Below are positions 56,606-64,000 of a stretch of DNA of 64,000 nt, piece by piece. Made by a program: the position numbers and the translations under genes. Under the pieces are notes generated by a model, which worked only from the letters and a program-made list of their open reading frames with translations, was not told the DNA's origin and searched no databases. The stretch covers positions 248,001-312,000 of the forward strand of contig NZ_WKJK01000008.1 in the NCBI RefSeq assembly GCF_009674535.1. Direction: 5' to 3'. This DNA comes from Duganella guangzhouensis. Its GTDB lineage: Bacteria; Pseudomonadota; Gammaproteobacteria; Burkholderiales; Burkholderiaceae_D. Position 1 is the stretch's first letter, and every line of letters starts with the position of its first letter.

Positions 56606-57922
56606 ATGAAAAAATCTGTTTGTGGTGTTGCCCTGCTGGGCTTGCTACTGGGGTCCGCCCACGCGGACGATGTCAACAGTCTGGTCCAACTCTACAAACA
56701 GATCCATGCGCATCCCGAACTGCCGCACCAGGAGGAAAAAACTTCCGCCCTGGTGGCGGCGGAATTGCGCAAGGCGGGTTACAAGGTCACCGAGCGGGTT
56801 GGCGTTTATGAGGATGGCAGCCGCGCTTACGGCGTGGTGGCGGTGCTGGAAAACGGCCCCGGCCCGCGTCTGCTGATCCGCAGCGAACTGGATGCGCTGC
56901 CGGTCACCGAGGAAACCGGCGTCGACTACGCCAGCCATGTCCGCAGCAAGAACGCGGCGGGCCAGGAAGTGGGCGTGATGCACGCCTGCGGTCACGACAT
57001 CCACGCCACCACGCTGGTCGGCACCGCGCGCGCGATGGCGGCCCGGCGCGACCAATGGCATGGCACGCTGATGTTTGTGGCCCAGCCATCTGAAGAAACC
57101 GCCGACGGCGCGCGCGCCATGCTGCGCGACCGCCTGTACGAACGCTTCGGCCGTCCCGATTTCGCCATCGCCCTGCATGACACTTCGGATCGCGCCGCCG
57201 GCACGGTCGGGGTGATGGGCGGCTTTTCGCAGGCGGGCGTGATTTCGATCGACGTCACGCTGCGCGGCATAGGTGCGCATGGCGCGGCGCCGCAGGATGC
57301 CAAAGATCCCATCGTCATGGCCGGCCAGTTCATCACCCAGGTGCAGACCATCGTCAGCCGGGTGCAGGATCCGCGCGATCCGGCGGTGATCAGCATCGGC
57401 TCCATCCACGGCGGCGCCAAGCGCAATGTGATTCCCTACGAGGTCAAACTGGAACTGACCGCGCGCGCCTTCAGCGACAAGGCGGTGAAAAACATCACCG
57501 AAGGCGTCAAGCGCATAGCCAACGGCGTCGCGCTGGCGGCCGGCGTGCCGGCGGACCGCATGCCCATTGTCACCGTGCTGGAAAGCGAGACGCTGCCATC
57601 CGCCTACAACGATCCGGCGCTGAGCACCCGCGTCAAAGCCGCGCTGGTGCAATCGCTGGGCGCGCCGCAAGTGGGCGAGGACGAACCGGTGATGTACAGC
57701 GAAGACTTCGGCCTGTTCGGCTTGCCGGGCCGCGCCATTCCGGTAGTGATGTTCAGCCTGGGCGTGGCCGATCCGGCCAAACTGGCAGCCGCTCAAGCCG
57801 AAGGCCGCGCACTGCCGGGACCGCACACCAGCCGCTTCGAACCGTTACCCGAGCCCAGCCTGCGCACCGGCGTCCAAGCCATGAGCGCCGTCGCCACCGC
57901 CCTGCTGCAACGCCAGCAGTAG
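56606..57922 (+). CDS. M20 family amidohydrolase, exported
   Basis: A 438-residue metal-dependent amidohydrolase (hippurate hydrolase/IAA-amino-acid hydrolase type). Signal peptide MKKSVCGVALLGLLLGSAHA. Metal ligands are in GVMHACGHDIHATTLVGTAR and FVAQPSEETADGARAML, with a late His in GPHTSRFEPLPEPS. It starts 10 bases after the IorB-like gene, suggesting one operon in which this enzyme may release the hydroxylase substrate (inference). Confidence 0.9.
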   Translation: MKKSVCGVALLGLLLGSAHADDVNSLVQLYKQIHAHPELPHQEEKTSALVAAELRKAGYKVTERVGVYEDGSRAYGVVAVLENGPGPRLLIRSELDALPVTEETGVDYASHVRSKNAAGQEVGVMHACGHDIHATTLVGTARAMAARRDQWHGTLMFVAQPSEETADGARAMLRDRLYERFGRPDFAIALHDTSDRAAGTVGVMGGFSQAGVISIDVTLRGIGAHGAAPQDAKDPIVMAGQFITQVQTIVSRVQDPRDPAVISIGSIHGGAKRNVIPYEVKLELTARAFSDKAVKNITEGVKRIANGVALAAGVPADRMPIVTVLESETLPSAYNDPALSTRVKAALVQSLGAPQVGEDEPVMYSEDFGLFGLPGRAIPVVMFSLGVADPAKLAAAQAEGRALPGPHTSRFEPLPEPSLRTGVQAMSAVATALLQRQQ

Positions 57923-58042
57923 CGAACGGACGACACGGGCCGCCGCCGCTGCATTTTTGGTTGCTAAAAAATCCCGGAGCCGGACCAGGTCTGACTGTGC
58001 TTTACTGGTCCAGCGAACCCGCACTAGCGAGGTTGCGGGCAT
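57845..58042 (-). pseudogene. Truncated ParE/RelE-type toxin
   Basis: The frame begins like a complete ParE toxin (RVRWTSKAQSDLVRLRDFLA, then RVVRSLLLALQQ) but after about 45 residues runs into the antisense of the M20 gene end and gives a Gly-rich nonsense tail. The usual C-terminal half is missing. It overlaps the antitoxin stop by 19 bases. I take it as a toxin truncated by a rearrangement that joined it to the M20 gene. Confidence 0.7.
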
Positions 58043-58245
58043 GGATGGTTGGCTTCCAGGCTGTCAGCCCAGGCTTTGACATCGTCGTGCTCAACCAACC
58101 TGCCGGCATCAACGTCATCCAGCGCTTCCCGGGTCAACTGGTCTTTTTGCGCCGCTGCGCCATCATCCAGCAGCAGCTCCAGCAAATGCTGTTTTTCCTC
58201 AGCGCTGAGGAGTCTGATAGCAGCTTCAATCTCTGCAACTGTCAT
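58024..58245 (-). CDS. Addiction-module antitoxin-like protein
   Basis: A 73-residue acidic protein (MTVAEIEAAIRLLSAEEKQH, then ALDDVDAGRLVEHDDVKAWA) typical of antitoxins partnered with ParE/RelE toxins. A strong RBS AAGGAGG lies 8 bases before the ATG at 58245. Its partner toxin is truncated, so it is probably an orphan. The remaining gap to valS (58246-58429) holds an AT-rich promoter region and no gene. Confidence 0.72.
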   Translation of the reverse strand: MTVAEIEAAIRLLSAEEKQHLLELLLDDGAAAQKDQLTREALDDVDAGRLVEHDDVKAWADSLEANHPCPQPR

Positions 58246-58429
58246 GGGCACGCCCTCCTTGATCGCATTGTAACGCCGCTCGGAAACGCCAGAGTGTGAC
58301 GGAAACCAAACTTCCAGCCGTCAAAATTATCATATAAGTAACTTAAAACCGAATTTCAGCCCCCAGTCGGCTCAGTGCCGCGCTGCGTCATTTATAATGG
58401 TCGTTTCGCAAAATTAAAATCTGCCAATC

Positions 58430-61225
58430 ATGGAATTAGCCAAGTCTTTCGAGCCTGCCGACATTGAACAGTTCTGGCGCAACGAGTGGGAATCGCGCGG
58501 TTACTACACCGCCACCCTCGACGCCGGCAAACCTTCTTTCAGCATCCAGCTGCCGCCGCCGAACGTCACCGGCACCCTGCACATGGGCCATGCATTCAAT
58601 CAGACCATCATGGATGGCCTGACCCGCTACCACCGCATGCTGGGCCATAACACCGCCTGGATCCCCGGCACCGACCACGCCGGCATCGCCACCCAGATCG
58701 TGGTGGAACGCCAGCTGGACGCGCAGAAAGTCTCGCGCCATGACCTCGGCCGCGAAAAATTCATCGAAAAAGTCTGGGAGTGGAAAGAGAAATCCGGCTC
58801 CACCATCACCGGCCAGATGCGCCGTCTGGGCGCCTCGCCGGACTGGAAGCGCGAATACTTCACCATGGACGCCGAGCGCTCCAAATCGGTGACCGAAGTG
58901 TTCGTGCGCCTGCACGAGCAAGGCCTGATCTACCGCGGCAAGCGCCTGGTCAACTGGGACCCGGTGCTGGGCACCGCCGTCTCCGATCTGGAAGTGGTGT
59001 CGGAAGAGGAAGATGGCTCGATGTGGTACATCCAGTACCCGCTGGCCGATGGTAGCGGTCACCTGACCGTGGCCACCACCCGTCCGGAAACCATGCTGGG
59101 CGACGTCGCCGTCGCGGTGGACCCGACCGATGAACGCTATCAGGCACTGGTCGGCAAGATGCTGAAGCTGCCGCTGGTCGGCCGCGAAATCCCGATCATC
59201 GCCGACGAATACGTCGACAAAGCCTTCGGCACCGGCTGCGTGAAGATCACCCCTGCGCACGACTTCAACGACTACGCCGTCGGCCAGCGTCACAAGCTGG
59301 ACATGCCGTCGATCCTGACCCTGGAAGCCAAGATCGTCGACGACGCACCGGAAGCCTATCGCGGCCTGGACCGTTTTGAAGCGCGTAAAAAAATCGTCGC
59401 CGACCTGGAAGCGCTGGGTCTGCTGGAACAAGTCAAACCGCACAAGCTGATGGTGCCGCGCGGCGACCGCACCGGCGTCGTCATCGAACCGATGCTGACC
59501 GACCAATGGTTCGTCGCCATGAGCAAGCCGGCGCCGGAAGGCACCTACTTCCCGGGCAAATCGATCGCGGAAACCGCGCTGGAAAAAGTCGCCAACGGCG
59601 AAATCAAATTCGTGCCGGAGAACTGGACCACCACCTACAACCAGTGGCTGAACAACATCCAGGACTGGTGCATCTCGCGTCAACTGTGGTGGGGCCATCA
59701 GATCCCCGCCTGGTACGACGACGCCGGCAACATCTTCGTCGCCCGCACCGAGGAAGAGGCCAAGGCGCAAGCCGCCGCCAAAGGCATCACCGCGCCGCTG
59801 CGCCGTGACAACGACGTGCTGGACACCTGGTTCTCGTCCGCGCTGGTACCGTTCTCGACCCTGGGCTGGCCGGAAGAAACCCCGGACATCAAAGCCTTCC
59901 TGCCATCGTCGGTGCTGGTGACCGGCTTCGACATCATCTTCTTCTGGGTGGCGCGGATGGTCATGATGACCGCGCACTTCACCGGCAAAGTGCCGTTCAA
60001 CACCGTGTACGTGCACGGCCTGGTGCGCGACTCGCAGGGCCAGAAGATGTCCAAGTCCAAGGGCAACACGCTGGACCCGATCGACCTGATCGACGGCATC
60101 GGCATCGATGCGCTGGTGGAAAAACGCACCACCGGCCTGATGAACCCGAAAGCGGCCGAGAAGATCGCCAAGGCCACCCGCAAGGAATTCCCGGAAGGTA
60201 TCGCCGCCTACGGCACCGACGCCGTGCGCTTCACCATGGCCTCGTACGCCTCGCTGGGCCGCAACATCAACTTCGACCTGGGCCGTTGCGAAGGCTACCG
60301 CAACTTCTGCAACAAGATGTGGAACGCCACCCGCTTCGTCATGATGAACACCGAAGGCAAGGACTGCTCGGCTTCCGAAGCCGACCTGTCGAACGCCGAC
60401 AAGTGGATCATCTCGCTGCTGCAAAAGGCCGAGCTGGACGTGGCCAAAGGCTTCGAGGACTACCGCTTCGACAACATCGCCTCCACCATCTACAAGTTCG
60501 TGTGGGACGAGTACTGCGACTGGTATCTGGAAGTGGCCAAAGTGCAGGTGCAGAGCGGCACTGAAGGCCAGCAACGCGCCACCCGTCACACCCTGCTGCG
60601 CGTGCTGGAAGTGGTGCTGCGCCTGGCGCATCCGGTGATCCCGTTCGTGACCGAAGCACTGTGGCAAGCGGTTGCGCCGCTGGCCGGCAAAACCGGTGAT
60701 TCGATCATGCTGCAACCATACCCGATCGCCAACACCGCCAACATCGACGAAGCAGCCGAAGCCTGGATGCAACAGCTGAAAGCGCTGACCGATGCTACCC
60801 GCAACCTGCGTGGCGAAATGCAGCTGGCGCCATCGCTGCGCGTGCCGCTGATCGTCGAACCGGGCAGCGCCGCCGACAAAACCGCGATGGAAGGTTTCGC
60901 GCCGTACGTGCAATCGCTGGCCAAGCTAGCCGAAGTGCAGATCGTCGACGCCCTGCCGGATTCGCCGGCAGCGGTAGCGATCGTCGGCACCACCAAGCTG
61001 ATGCTGAAAGTGGAAATCGACGTGAAGGCAGAGCGCGAGCGCTTGAGCAAAGAAATCACCCGCCTGGAAGGCGAGATTGCCAAAGCCAGCGGCAAGCTGT
61101 CGAACGAAAGCTTCGTCGCCCGCGCCCCGGCCGAGGTGGTCGCGCAAGAGAAAGAACGCGTCGCCAACTTCACCGCCACGCTGAGCAAGATGCGCGAACA
61201 AATCGCCAAGCTGCCAGCCGCCTGA
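58430..61225 (+). CDS. valS: Valine-tRNA ligase
   Basis: A 931-residue class I synthetase. The HIGH-type motif is in [20 protein letters not shown] and the KMSKS motif is in [17 protein letters not shown]1 editing domain, the [17 protein letters not shown] segment and a C-terminal coiled coil ([20 protein letters not shown]) are all present. Length is normal. Confidence 0.98.
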   Translation: MELAKSFEPADIEQFWRNEWESRGYYTATLDAGKPSFSIQLPPPNVTGTLHMGHAFNQTIMDGLTRYHRMLGHNTAWIPGTDHAGIATQIVVERQLDAQKVSRHDLGREKFIEKVWEWKEKSGSTITGQMRRLGASPDWKREYFTMDAERSKSVTEVFVRLHEQGLIYRGKRLVNWDPVLGTAVSDLEVVSEEEDGSMWYIQYPLADGSGHLTVATTRPETMLGDVAVAVDPTDERYQALVGKMLKLPLVGREIPIIADEYVDKAFGTGCVKITPAHDFNDYAVGQRHKLDMPSILTLEAKIVDDAPEAYRGLDRFEARKKIVADLEALGLLEQVKPHKLMVPRGDRTGVVIEPMLTDQWFVAMSKPAPEGTYFPGKSIAETALEKVANGEIKFVPENWTTTYNQWLNNIQDWCISRQLWWGHQIPAWYDDAGNIFVARTEEEAKAQAAAKGITAPLRRDNDVLDTWFSSALVPFSTLGWPEETPDIKAFLPSSVLVTGFDIIFFWVARMVMMTAHFTGKVPFNTVYVHGLVRDSQGQKMSKSKGNTLDPIDLIDGIGIDALVEKRTTGLMNPKAAEKIAKATRKEFPEGIAAYGTDAVRFTMASYASLGRNINFDLGRCEGYRNFCNKMWNATRFVMMNTEGKDCSASEADLSNADKWIISLLQKAELDVAKGFEDYRFDNIASTIYKFVWDEYCDWYLEVAKVQVQSGTEGQQRATRHTLLRVLEVVLRLAHPVIPFVTEALWQAVAPLAGKTGDSIMLQPYPIANTANIDEAAEAWMQQLKALTDATRNLRGEMQLAPSLRVPLIVEPGSAADKTAMEGFAPYVQSLAKLAEVQIVDALPDSPAAVAIVGTTKLMLKVEIDVKAERERLSKEITRLEGEIAKASGKLSNESFVARAPAEVVAQEKERVANFTATLSKMREQIAKLPAA

Positions 61226-61242
61226 GATCGCGCTTGAACGAT

Positions 61243-61276
61243 AAAAGCCGCCCGCCGCAAGCCGGGCGGCTTTTTT
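61243..61276 (+). terminator. Rho-independent terminator after valS
   Basis: Stem AAAAGCCGCCCG (61243-61254) / CGGGCGGCTTTT (61263-61274) with an 8-nt loop and a T-run, 18 bases after the valS stop. Confidence 0.95.
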
Positions 61277-61355
61277 ATTGCCGCGATCAATTATTTTGTT
61301 GTTATTTTTATGATAACGCGATCTACTTGTCATTCCAACAATGACGAGGGATCGG

Positions 61356-62075
61356 ATGATGAAGAAAATTGCCGCTCTAATAGCCGCGCTGTCGCTGGCC
61401 TGCTCGGCGCAGGCCGAGGTGCTGACGTTTTCCTACACCGCCAAAATCGACCACATATTGTGGTCTGTCGGCGGCAGTACTCTCCAGCCCTCCACTGCCA
61501 CGGTCCGCGACCGGACTGTCAGCAACGGCGATGTCGTGACAGGCTATTTCAGCATCGACACCAGCACCGCATTGGTTGGGGAACACACTTTCCCAAACCT
61601 GCTATTGCAAGTCTATCTGGATTCCAGCAGCGCCAATGCAGTGACATCCAAGATAGGCAGCGCGGGGCCGGTGACCGACAGCACCTCGCTTCGGACGCTG
61701 CAGATTTCAGTGATCCACGCCTCCACTGGCGGTCTTGACGGCCTGGGGGTGAATAGCTATGAATACCAAGCGGGGAATTACTTCGAGGAGGCGAGCATTA
61801 TTTTCGAGGCGCCTTCCACCGGCCCCGGTAGCGGCATCGATACCTCTCTGATCGCACTCAATCAGAACTCGCGCTACGAGTACTCCTTCGTCGACTACAC
61901 CGCCAGTAGCTTCACCGCAATGAGCGCCACCGCGCATCTCACCTCGCTGACGTTCCTCAGCTCGGTGCCATCGGCGGCGGTACCGGAAGCGGACACGTAC
62001 GCCATGCTGCTGGCCGGCCTCGGCGTGCTGGGCTGGGCCAGCCGCCGCCAACGACGGAGCCGAGAAGTTTCTTAG
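61356..62075 (+). CDS. PEP-CTERM sorting-domain protein
   Basis: A 239-residue exported protein with signal peptide (KKIAALIAALSLACSAQA), a beta-rich central region with no recognised domain, and a C-terminal PEP-CTERM tripartite signal: VPEADTYAMLLAGLG, hydrophobic helix, then RRQRRSR. Such proteins are processed by an exosortase and go to the surface or matrix; no exosortase gene is in the window. Two adjacent ATGs (61356, 61359) are possible starts. Convergent with, and overlapping by four bases, the next gene. Confidence 0.87.
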   Translation: MMKKIAALIAALSLACSAQAEVLTFSYTAKIDHILWSVGGSTLQPSTATVRDRTVSNGDVVTGYFSIDTSTALVGEHTFPNLLLQVYLDSSSANAVTSKIGSAGPVTDSTSLRTLQISVIHASTGGLDGLGVNSYEYQAGNYFEEASIIFEAPSTGPGSGIDTSLIALNQNSRYEYSFVDYTASSFTAMSATAHLTSLTFLSSVPSAAVPEADTYAMLLAGLGVLGWASRRQRRSREVS

Positions 62076-62662
62076 GCATCGCCGCGTCGCTTGGTCTGCG
62101 CAATGTGCGGCGCCAGCACAAAGGTGCAGCTGATCAACTGATCCCGCTCCTCGCTGCGGGCATGACTCATCAGCTCGCACAGGCGCTCCAGTAGCTGATT
62201 GGCCTCCTTCACTTCATCTGGACTCAGCCAGGCCTTGTTGCGGGCGGCCCAGAGCTGCCGCTCCGCACCTTCCAGCACCACACCCTCGGCCTCCAGCGCA
62301 TCGCCAAAATCCTTTTCCGCCACTTGCAGCAAACCATGCGCAAACTTGCGCAGCGCGGCCTGATGACGCGCGCCGGTTTTGTACGCGAGCCGCAACGGTA
62401 GCGAGACGTCACCGGCCAGACGGTAACGACGCTCGTCGCCATCGCCCTCCATCTCGACAATAAGTCCGGACTTGCCCAGCAATTTCAGGTGGTAGTACAG
62501 GCCATCCGCATGCCGGCCCAGCTCGGTCGCCAGCTCAGCCACACTGGCCTCGCCGCCCAACGCCGCCAGCGTATCGACAATTTCCTGACGCACGGGCGAA
62601 GCCAGCAGTGTGATCAGATCCGGATCGTCTATCGCGCGGTGATTGATTGCGGTCTTTTTCAT
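62072..62662 (-). CDS. ArsR-like winged-helix transcriptional regulator
   Basis: A 196-residue protein with an N-terminal winged helix (LASPVRQEIVDTLAALGGEA, SVAELATELGRHADGLYYHL, KLLGKSGLIVEME) and a helical C-terminal half rich in Glu/Leu that may form the dimer or ligand domain. The start MKKTAIN is taken over an upstream in-frame codon. It is divergent from an S41 peptidase gene across 62 bp, so it probably controls that gene and itself. Confidence 0.85.
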   Translation of the reverse strand: MKKTAINHRAIDDPDLITLLASPVRQEIVDTLAALGGEASVAELATELGRHADGLYYHLKLLGKSGLIVEMEGDGDERRYRLAGDVSLPLRLAYKTGARHQAALRKFAHGLLQVAEKDFGDALEAEGVVLEGAERQLWAARNKAWLSPDEVKEANQLLERLCELMSHARSEERDQLISCTFVLAPHIAQTKRRGDA

Positions 62663-62724
62663 GGTCTTTGCACACGTTGAAAAATACATATATTATTTCA
62701 ACAAACAACTTACCGCAAGCGCCG

Positions 62725-63945
62725 ATGAAAACCCGATCGCTGATACTGATTTTGTCCCTGCTGTGCAACCTCGCACAGGCCCAGACGCCGCTACAGCAGG
62801 ATGCGGATTTCATCCGCCAGACCATCCGCGAGCAACACCCCAACCTCGGCTTCTCGGCCGATGCCGCTGCTGTGGAGCGGGCGCTGACGACCATTGCCGC
62901 TGACGCGCCCGCCTCGCTCAGCCGCGACGAGAGCTGGCAACGCCTGGCCGTCCTGAATGGCTTGTTTGCCGACGCCCATCTATTCATCGGCTCTCCCGAC
63001 TGGCGCGCCGACACGGCGGCGCACCTGAAGAGCGGCGGCGGCCTGTTCCCGTTTGAAGTCGAGATCGATGGTGATGGCCAGCTCGTGATCCGCGCGGCAC
63101 TAGGCGACGCCACCACCGAGTTGGCTGGTGCGCGCATCGTCGCCATCAACGGCGTGGCGGCCGGCGCGGCATGCGCGCAACTGCTGCTGCGCACGCACGG
63201 CGACACGCCGCGGTTCCGCAGCCATCTGCTGGCACAGCGATGGTGGCTCTATCACTGGAAGATGTATGGCGCCGCGTCGCGCTATCAGCTGGATCTGGCT
63301 CGCGAGGATCGCGCGTGGCAAGTGACAGTTGCGGCCAGCACACAAACGCCGGCGATTCTGCTGGCCGAGCGCGATCCCTTCGGATTCGAGCTGAGGCCGG
63401 ACGGCAGCGCGCTGCTGAAAGTGGACAGCTTCGACCACGAGTTCAAGGAACGCTTCATGGCGCTGACACACGCGGCGTTCACGCAAATGAACGAGCGACA
63501 CATCAGCACGCTATTCATCGACATCAGTAGCAACGGCGGCGGCGATGACGACCTGTGGCTGGACGGTCTGATGCCCTACCTCGCCACCCGACCTTACCGT
63601 ACCGGCTCGACCTACACTAAAAAAACCGCAGGCAGCCCGGCCATCGATGGCGAGATCCAGACCTGGCGCCCAGCGCAGCCCGACAATCCCTTACGCTTCA
63701 GCGGCAAAGTCGTGGTCGTCATCGGTCCGGCGACATATTCATCGGCGGTGTTGTTCGCCAACGTGATGCAAGACTTCGGCTTCGGCACGCTGGCTGGCGA
63801 AGGCAAGGCCGCGCGGCGCGCACAATCGGGTGGCATCCGCAAATTCATCCTGCCGCAGAGCGGACTGGCGCTATGGGTACCACGCTTTGTGCTCGATCCG
63901 CCAAACGGCGAAACGCGACGTGACACTTTGCTGGCGCCACGCTGA
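62725..63945 (+). CDS. S41 family peptidase-like protein, exported
   Basis: A 406-residue protein with signal peptide (RSLILILSLLCNLAQAQ), a PDZ-like region around 120-150 and a C-terminal tail-specific protease domain: TLFIDISSNGGGDDDLWLDG and VVVIGPATYSSAVLFANVMQ with the likely catalytic Ser. The usual catalytic Lys would follow in FGFGTLAGEGKAARRAQSGG. Role unknown. It is divergent from the ArsR-like regulator. Confidence 0.87.
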   Translation: MKTRSLILILSLLCNLAQAQTPLQQDADFIRQTIREQHPNLGFSADAAAVERALTTIAADAPASLSRDESWQRLAVLNGLFADAHLFIGSPDWRADTAAHLKSGGGLFPFEVEIDGDGQLVIRAALGDATTELAGARIVAINGVAAGAACAQLLLRTHGDTPRFRSHLLAQRWWLYHWKMYGAASRYQLDLAREDRAWQVTVAASTQTPAILLAERDPFGFELRPDGSALLKVDSFDHEFKERFMALTHAAFTQMNERHISTLFIDISSNGGGDDDLWLDGLMPYLATRPYRTGSTYTKKTAGSPAIDGEIQTWRPAQPDNPLRFSGKVVVVIGPATYSSAVLFANVMQDFGFGTLAGEGKAARRAQSGGIRKFILPQSGLALWVPRFVLDPPNGETRRDTLLAPR

Positions 63946-64000
63946 CTACTGGGCCAGCAGTTCAGCGTAGCGGGCGATGTCGACGTTGCCGCCGCTGATG
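63946..64000 (-). CDS. C-terminus of a threonine-dehydratase-like PLP enzyme (partial)
   Basis: On the minus strand, from the window edge to TAG at 63948-63946, the frame reads ISGGNVDIARYAELLAQ. SGGN(V/L)D is the conserved C-terminal motif of threonine ammonia-lyases, serine racemases and threo-3-hydroxyaspartate ammonia-lyases. Only 17 residues are visible. The stop abuts the S41 peptidase stop, so the genes are convergent. Confidence 0.7.
   Translation of the reverse strand, partial: ISGGNVDIARYAELLAQ

Noticed and set aside
58436-60913. 825-codon minus-strand open frame opposite valS
   Set aside because: Antisense shadow of valS with biased composition and no domain.

Overview
The window is chromosomal DNA from a high-GC Gram-negative bacterium. 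It is most likely a betaproteobacterium of the Oxalobacteraceae (Duganella, Massilia or Janthinobacterium type). This rests on protein similarity recalled by eye: a yggS-proC / pilT-pilU locus, glcDEF, xseB-ispA-dxs, polA beside a DUF2782 gene and a choline-kinase-type thrB, a BPSS1780-type membrane protein, a PEP-CTERM protein, and dispersed hairpin repeats. No phage, insertion sequence, rRNA, tRNA or CRISPR array was seen.

Layout. 1-2.7 kb: a parallel beta-helix protein (start outside the window) coupled to an SO2930-type diheme cytochrome lipoprotein, then a Tsx/OmpK-like outer membrane protein. 2.7-9.7 kb: proC and yggS, divergent from pilT, pilU, a glutathione peroxidase and a large HAMP-PAS-GGDEF-EAL protein. 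9.7-13.5 kb: glcD-glcE-glcF on the minus strand. 13.6-14.4 kb: a DUF2975 membrane protein with a small XRE-type regulator. 14.65-20.7 kb: an unusual cassette described below. 20.8-25.2 kb: cobalamin adenosyltransferase, M48 peptidase, then dxs, ispA and xseB. 25.5-28.5 kb: Rieske oxygenase, EamA transporter, sulfurtransferase. 28.5-31 kb: a ParE-type toxin-antitoxin pair with a remnant antitoxin, a ZIP transporter and a dienelactone hydrolase. 31-43 kb: polA, DUF2782, thrB, BPSS1780-like, uvrD, an M56/BlaR1-like protein, a class III alcohol dehydrogenase and a Gfo/Idh oxidoreductase. 43-49 kb: two response regulators and the thiC-thiS-thiG-thiD-thiE operon behind a TPP riboswitch. 49-58.4 kb: a two-component-propeller diguanylate cyclase, a DUF5672 protein, a dienoyl-CoA isomerase-like enzyme, an IorAB-type molybdenum hydroxylase, an M20 amidohydrolase and a decayed toxin-antitoxin locus. 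58.4-64 kb: valS, a PEP-CTERM protein, a winged-helix regulator divergent from an S41 peptidase, and the C-terminus of a threonine-dehydratase-like enzyme.

The most interesting region is 14651-20711. Two very small genes (43 and 49 codons) encode acidic peptides that both end in a short tail after a Trp-Thr-Cys motif. Each is followed by a GC-rich hairpin. They bracket a tightly packed operon: a PqqD-like/M50 metalloprotease fusion, an LpxL/HtrB-like acyltransferase, a secreted protein of unknown function and a CPBP intramembrane protease. A second LpxL-like protein follows the second hairpin. The acyltransferase H-x4-D/E dyad has lost its acidic residue in both stand-alone proteins. The M50 protein appears to carry a third copy at its C-terminus in which the His is also gone. 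I infer a ribosomally made, proteolytically processed and possibly acylated peptide system. I do not recognise it as a described class, and no product has been shown.
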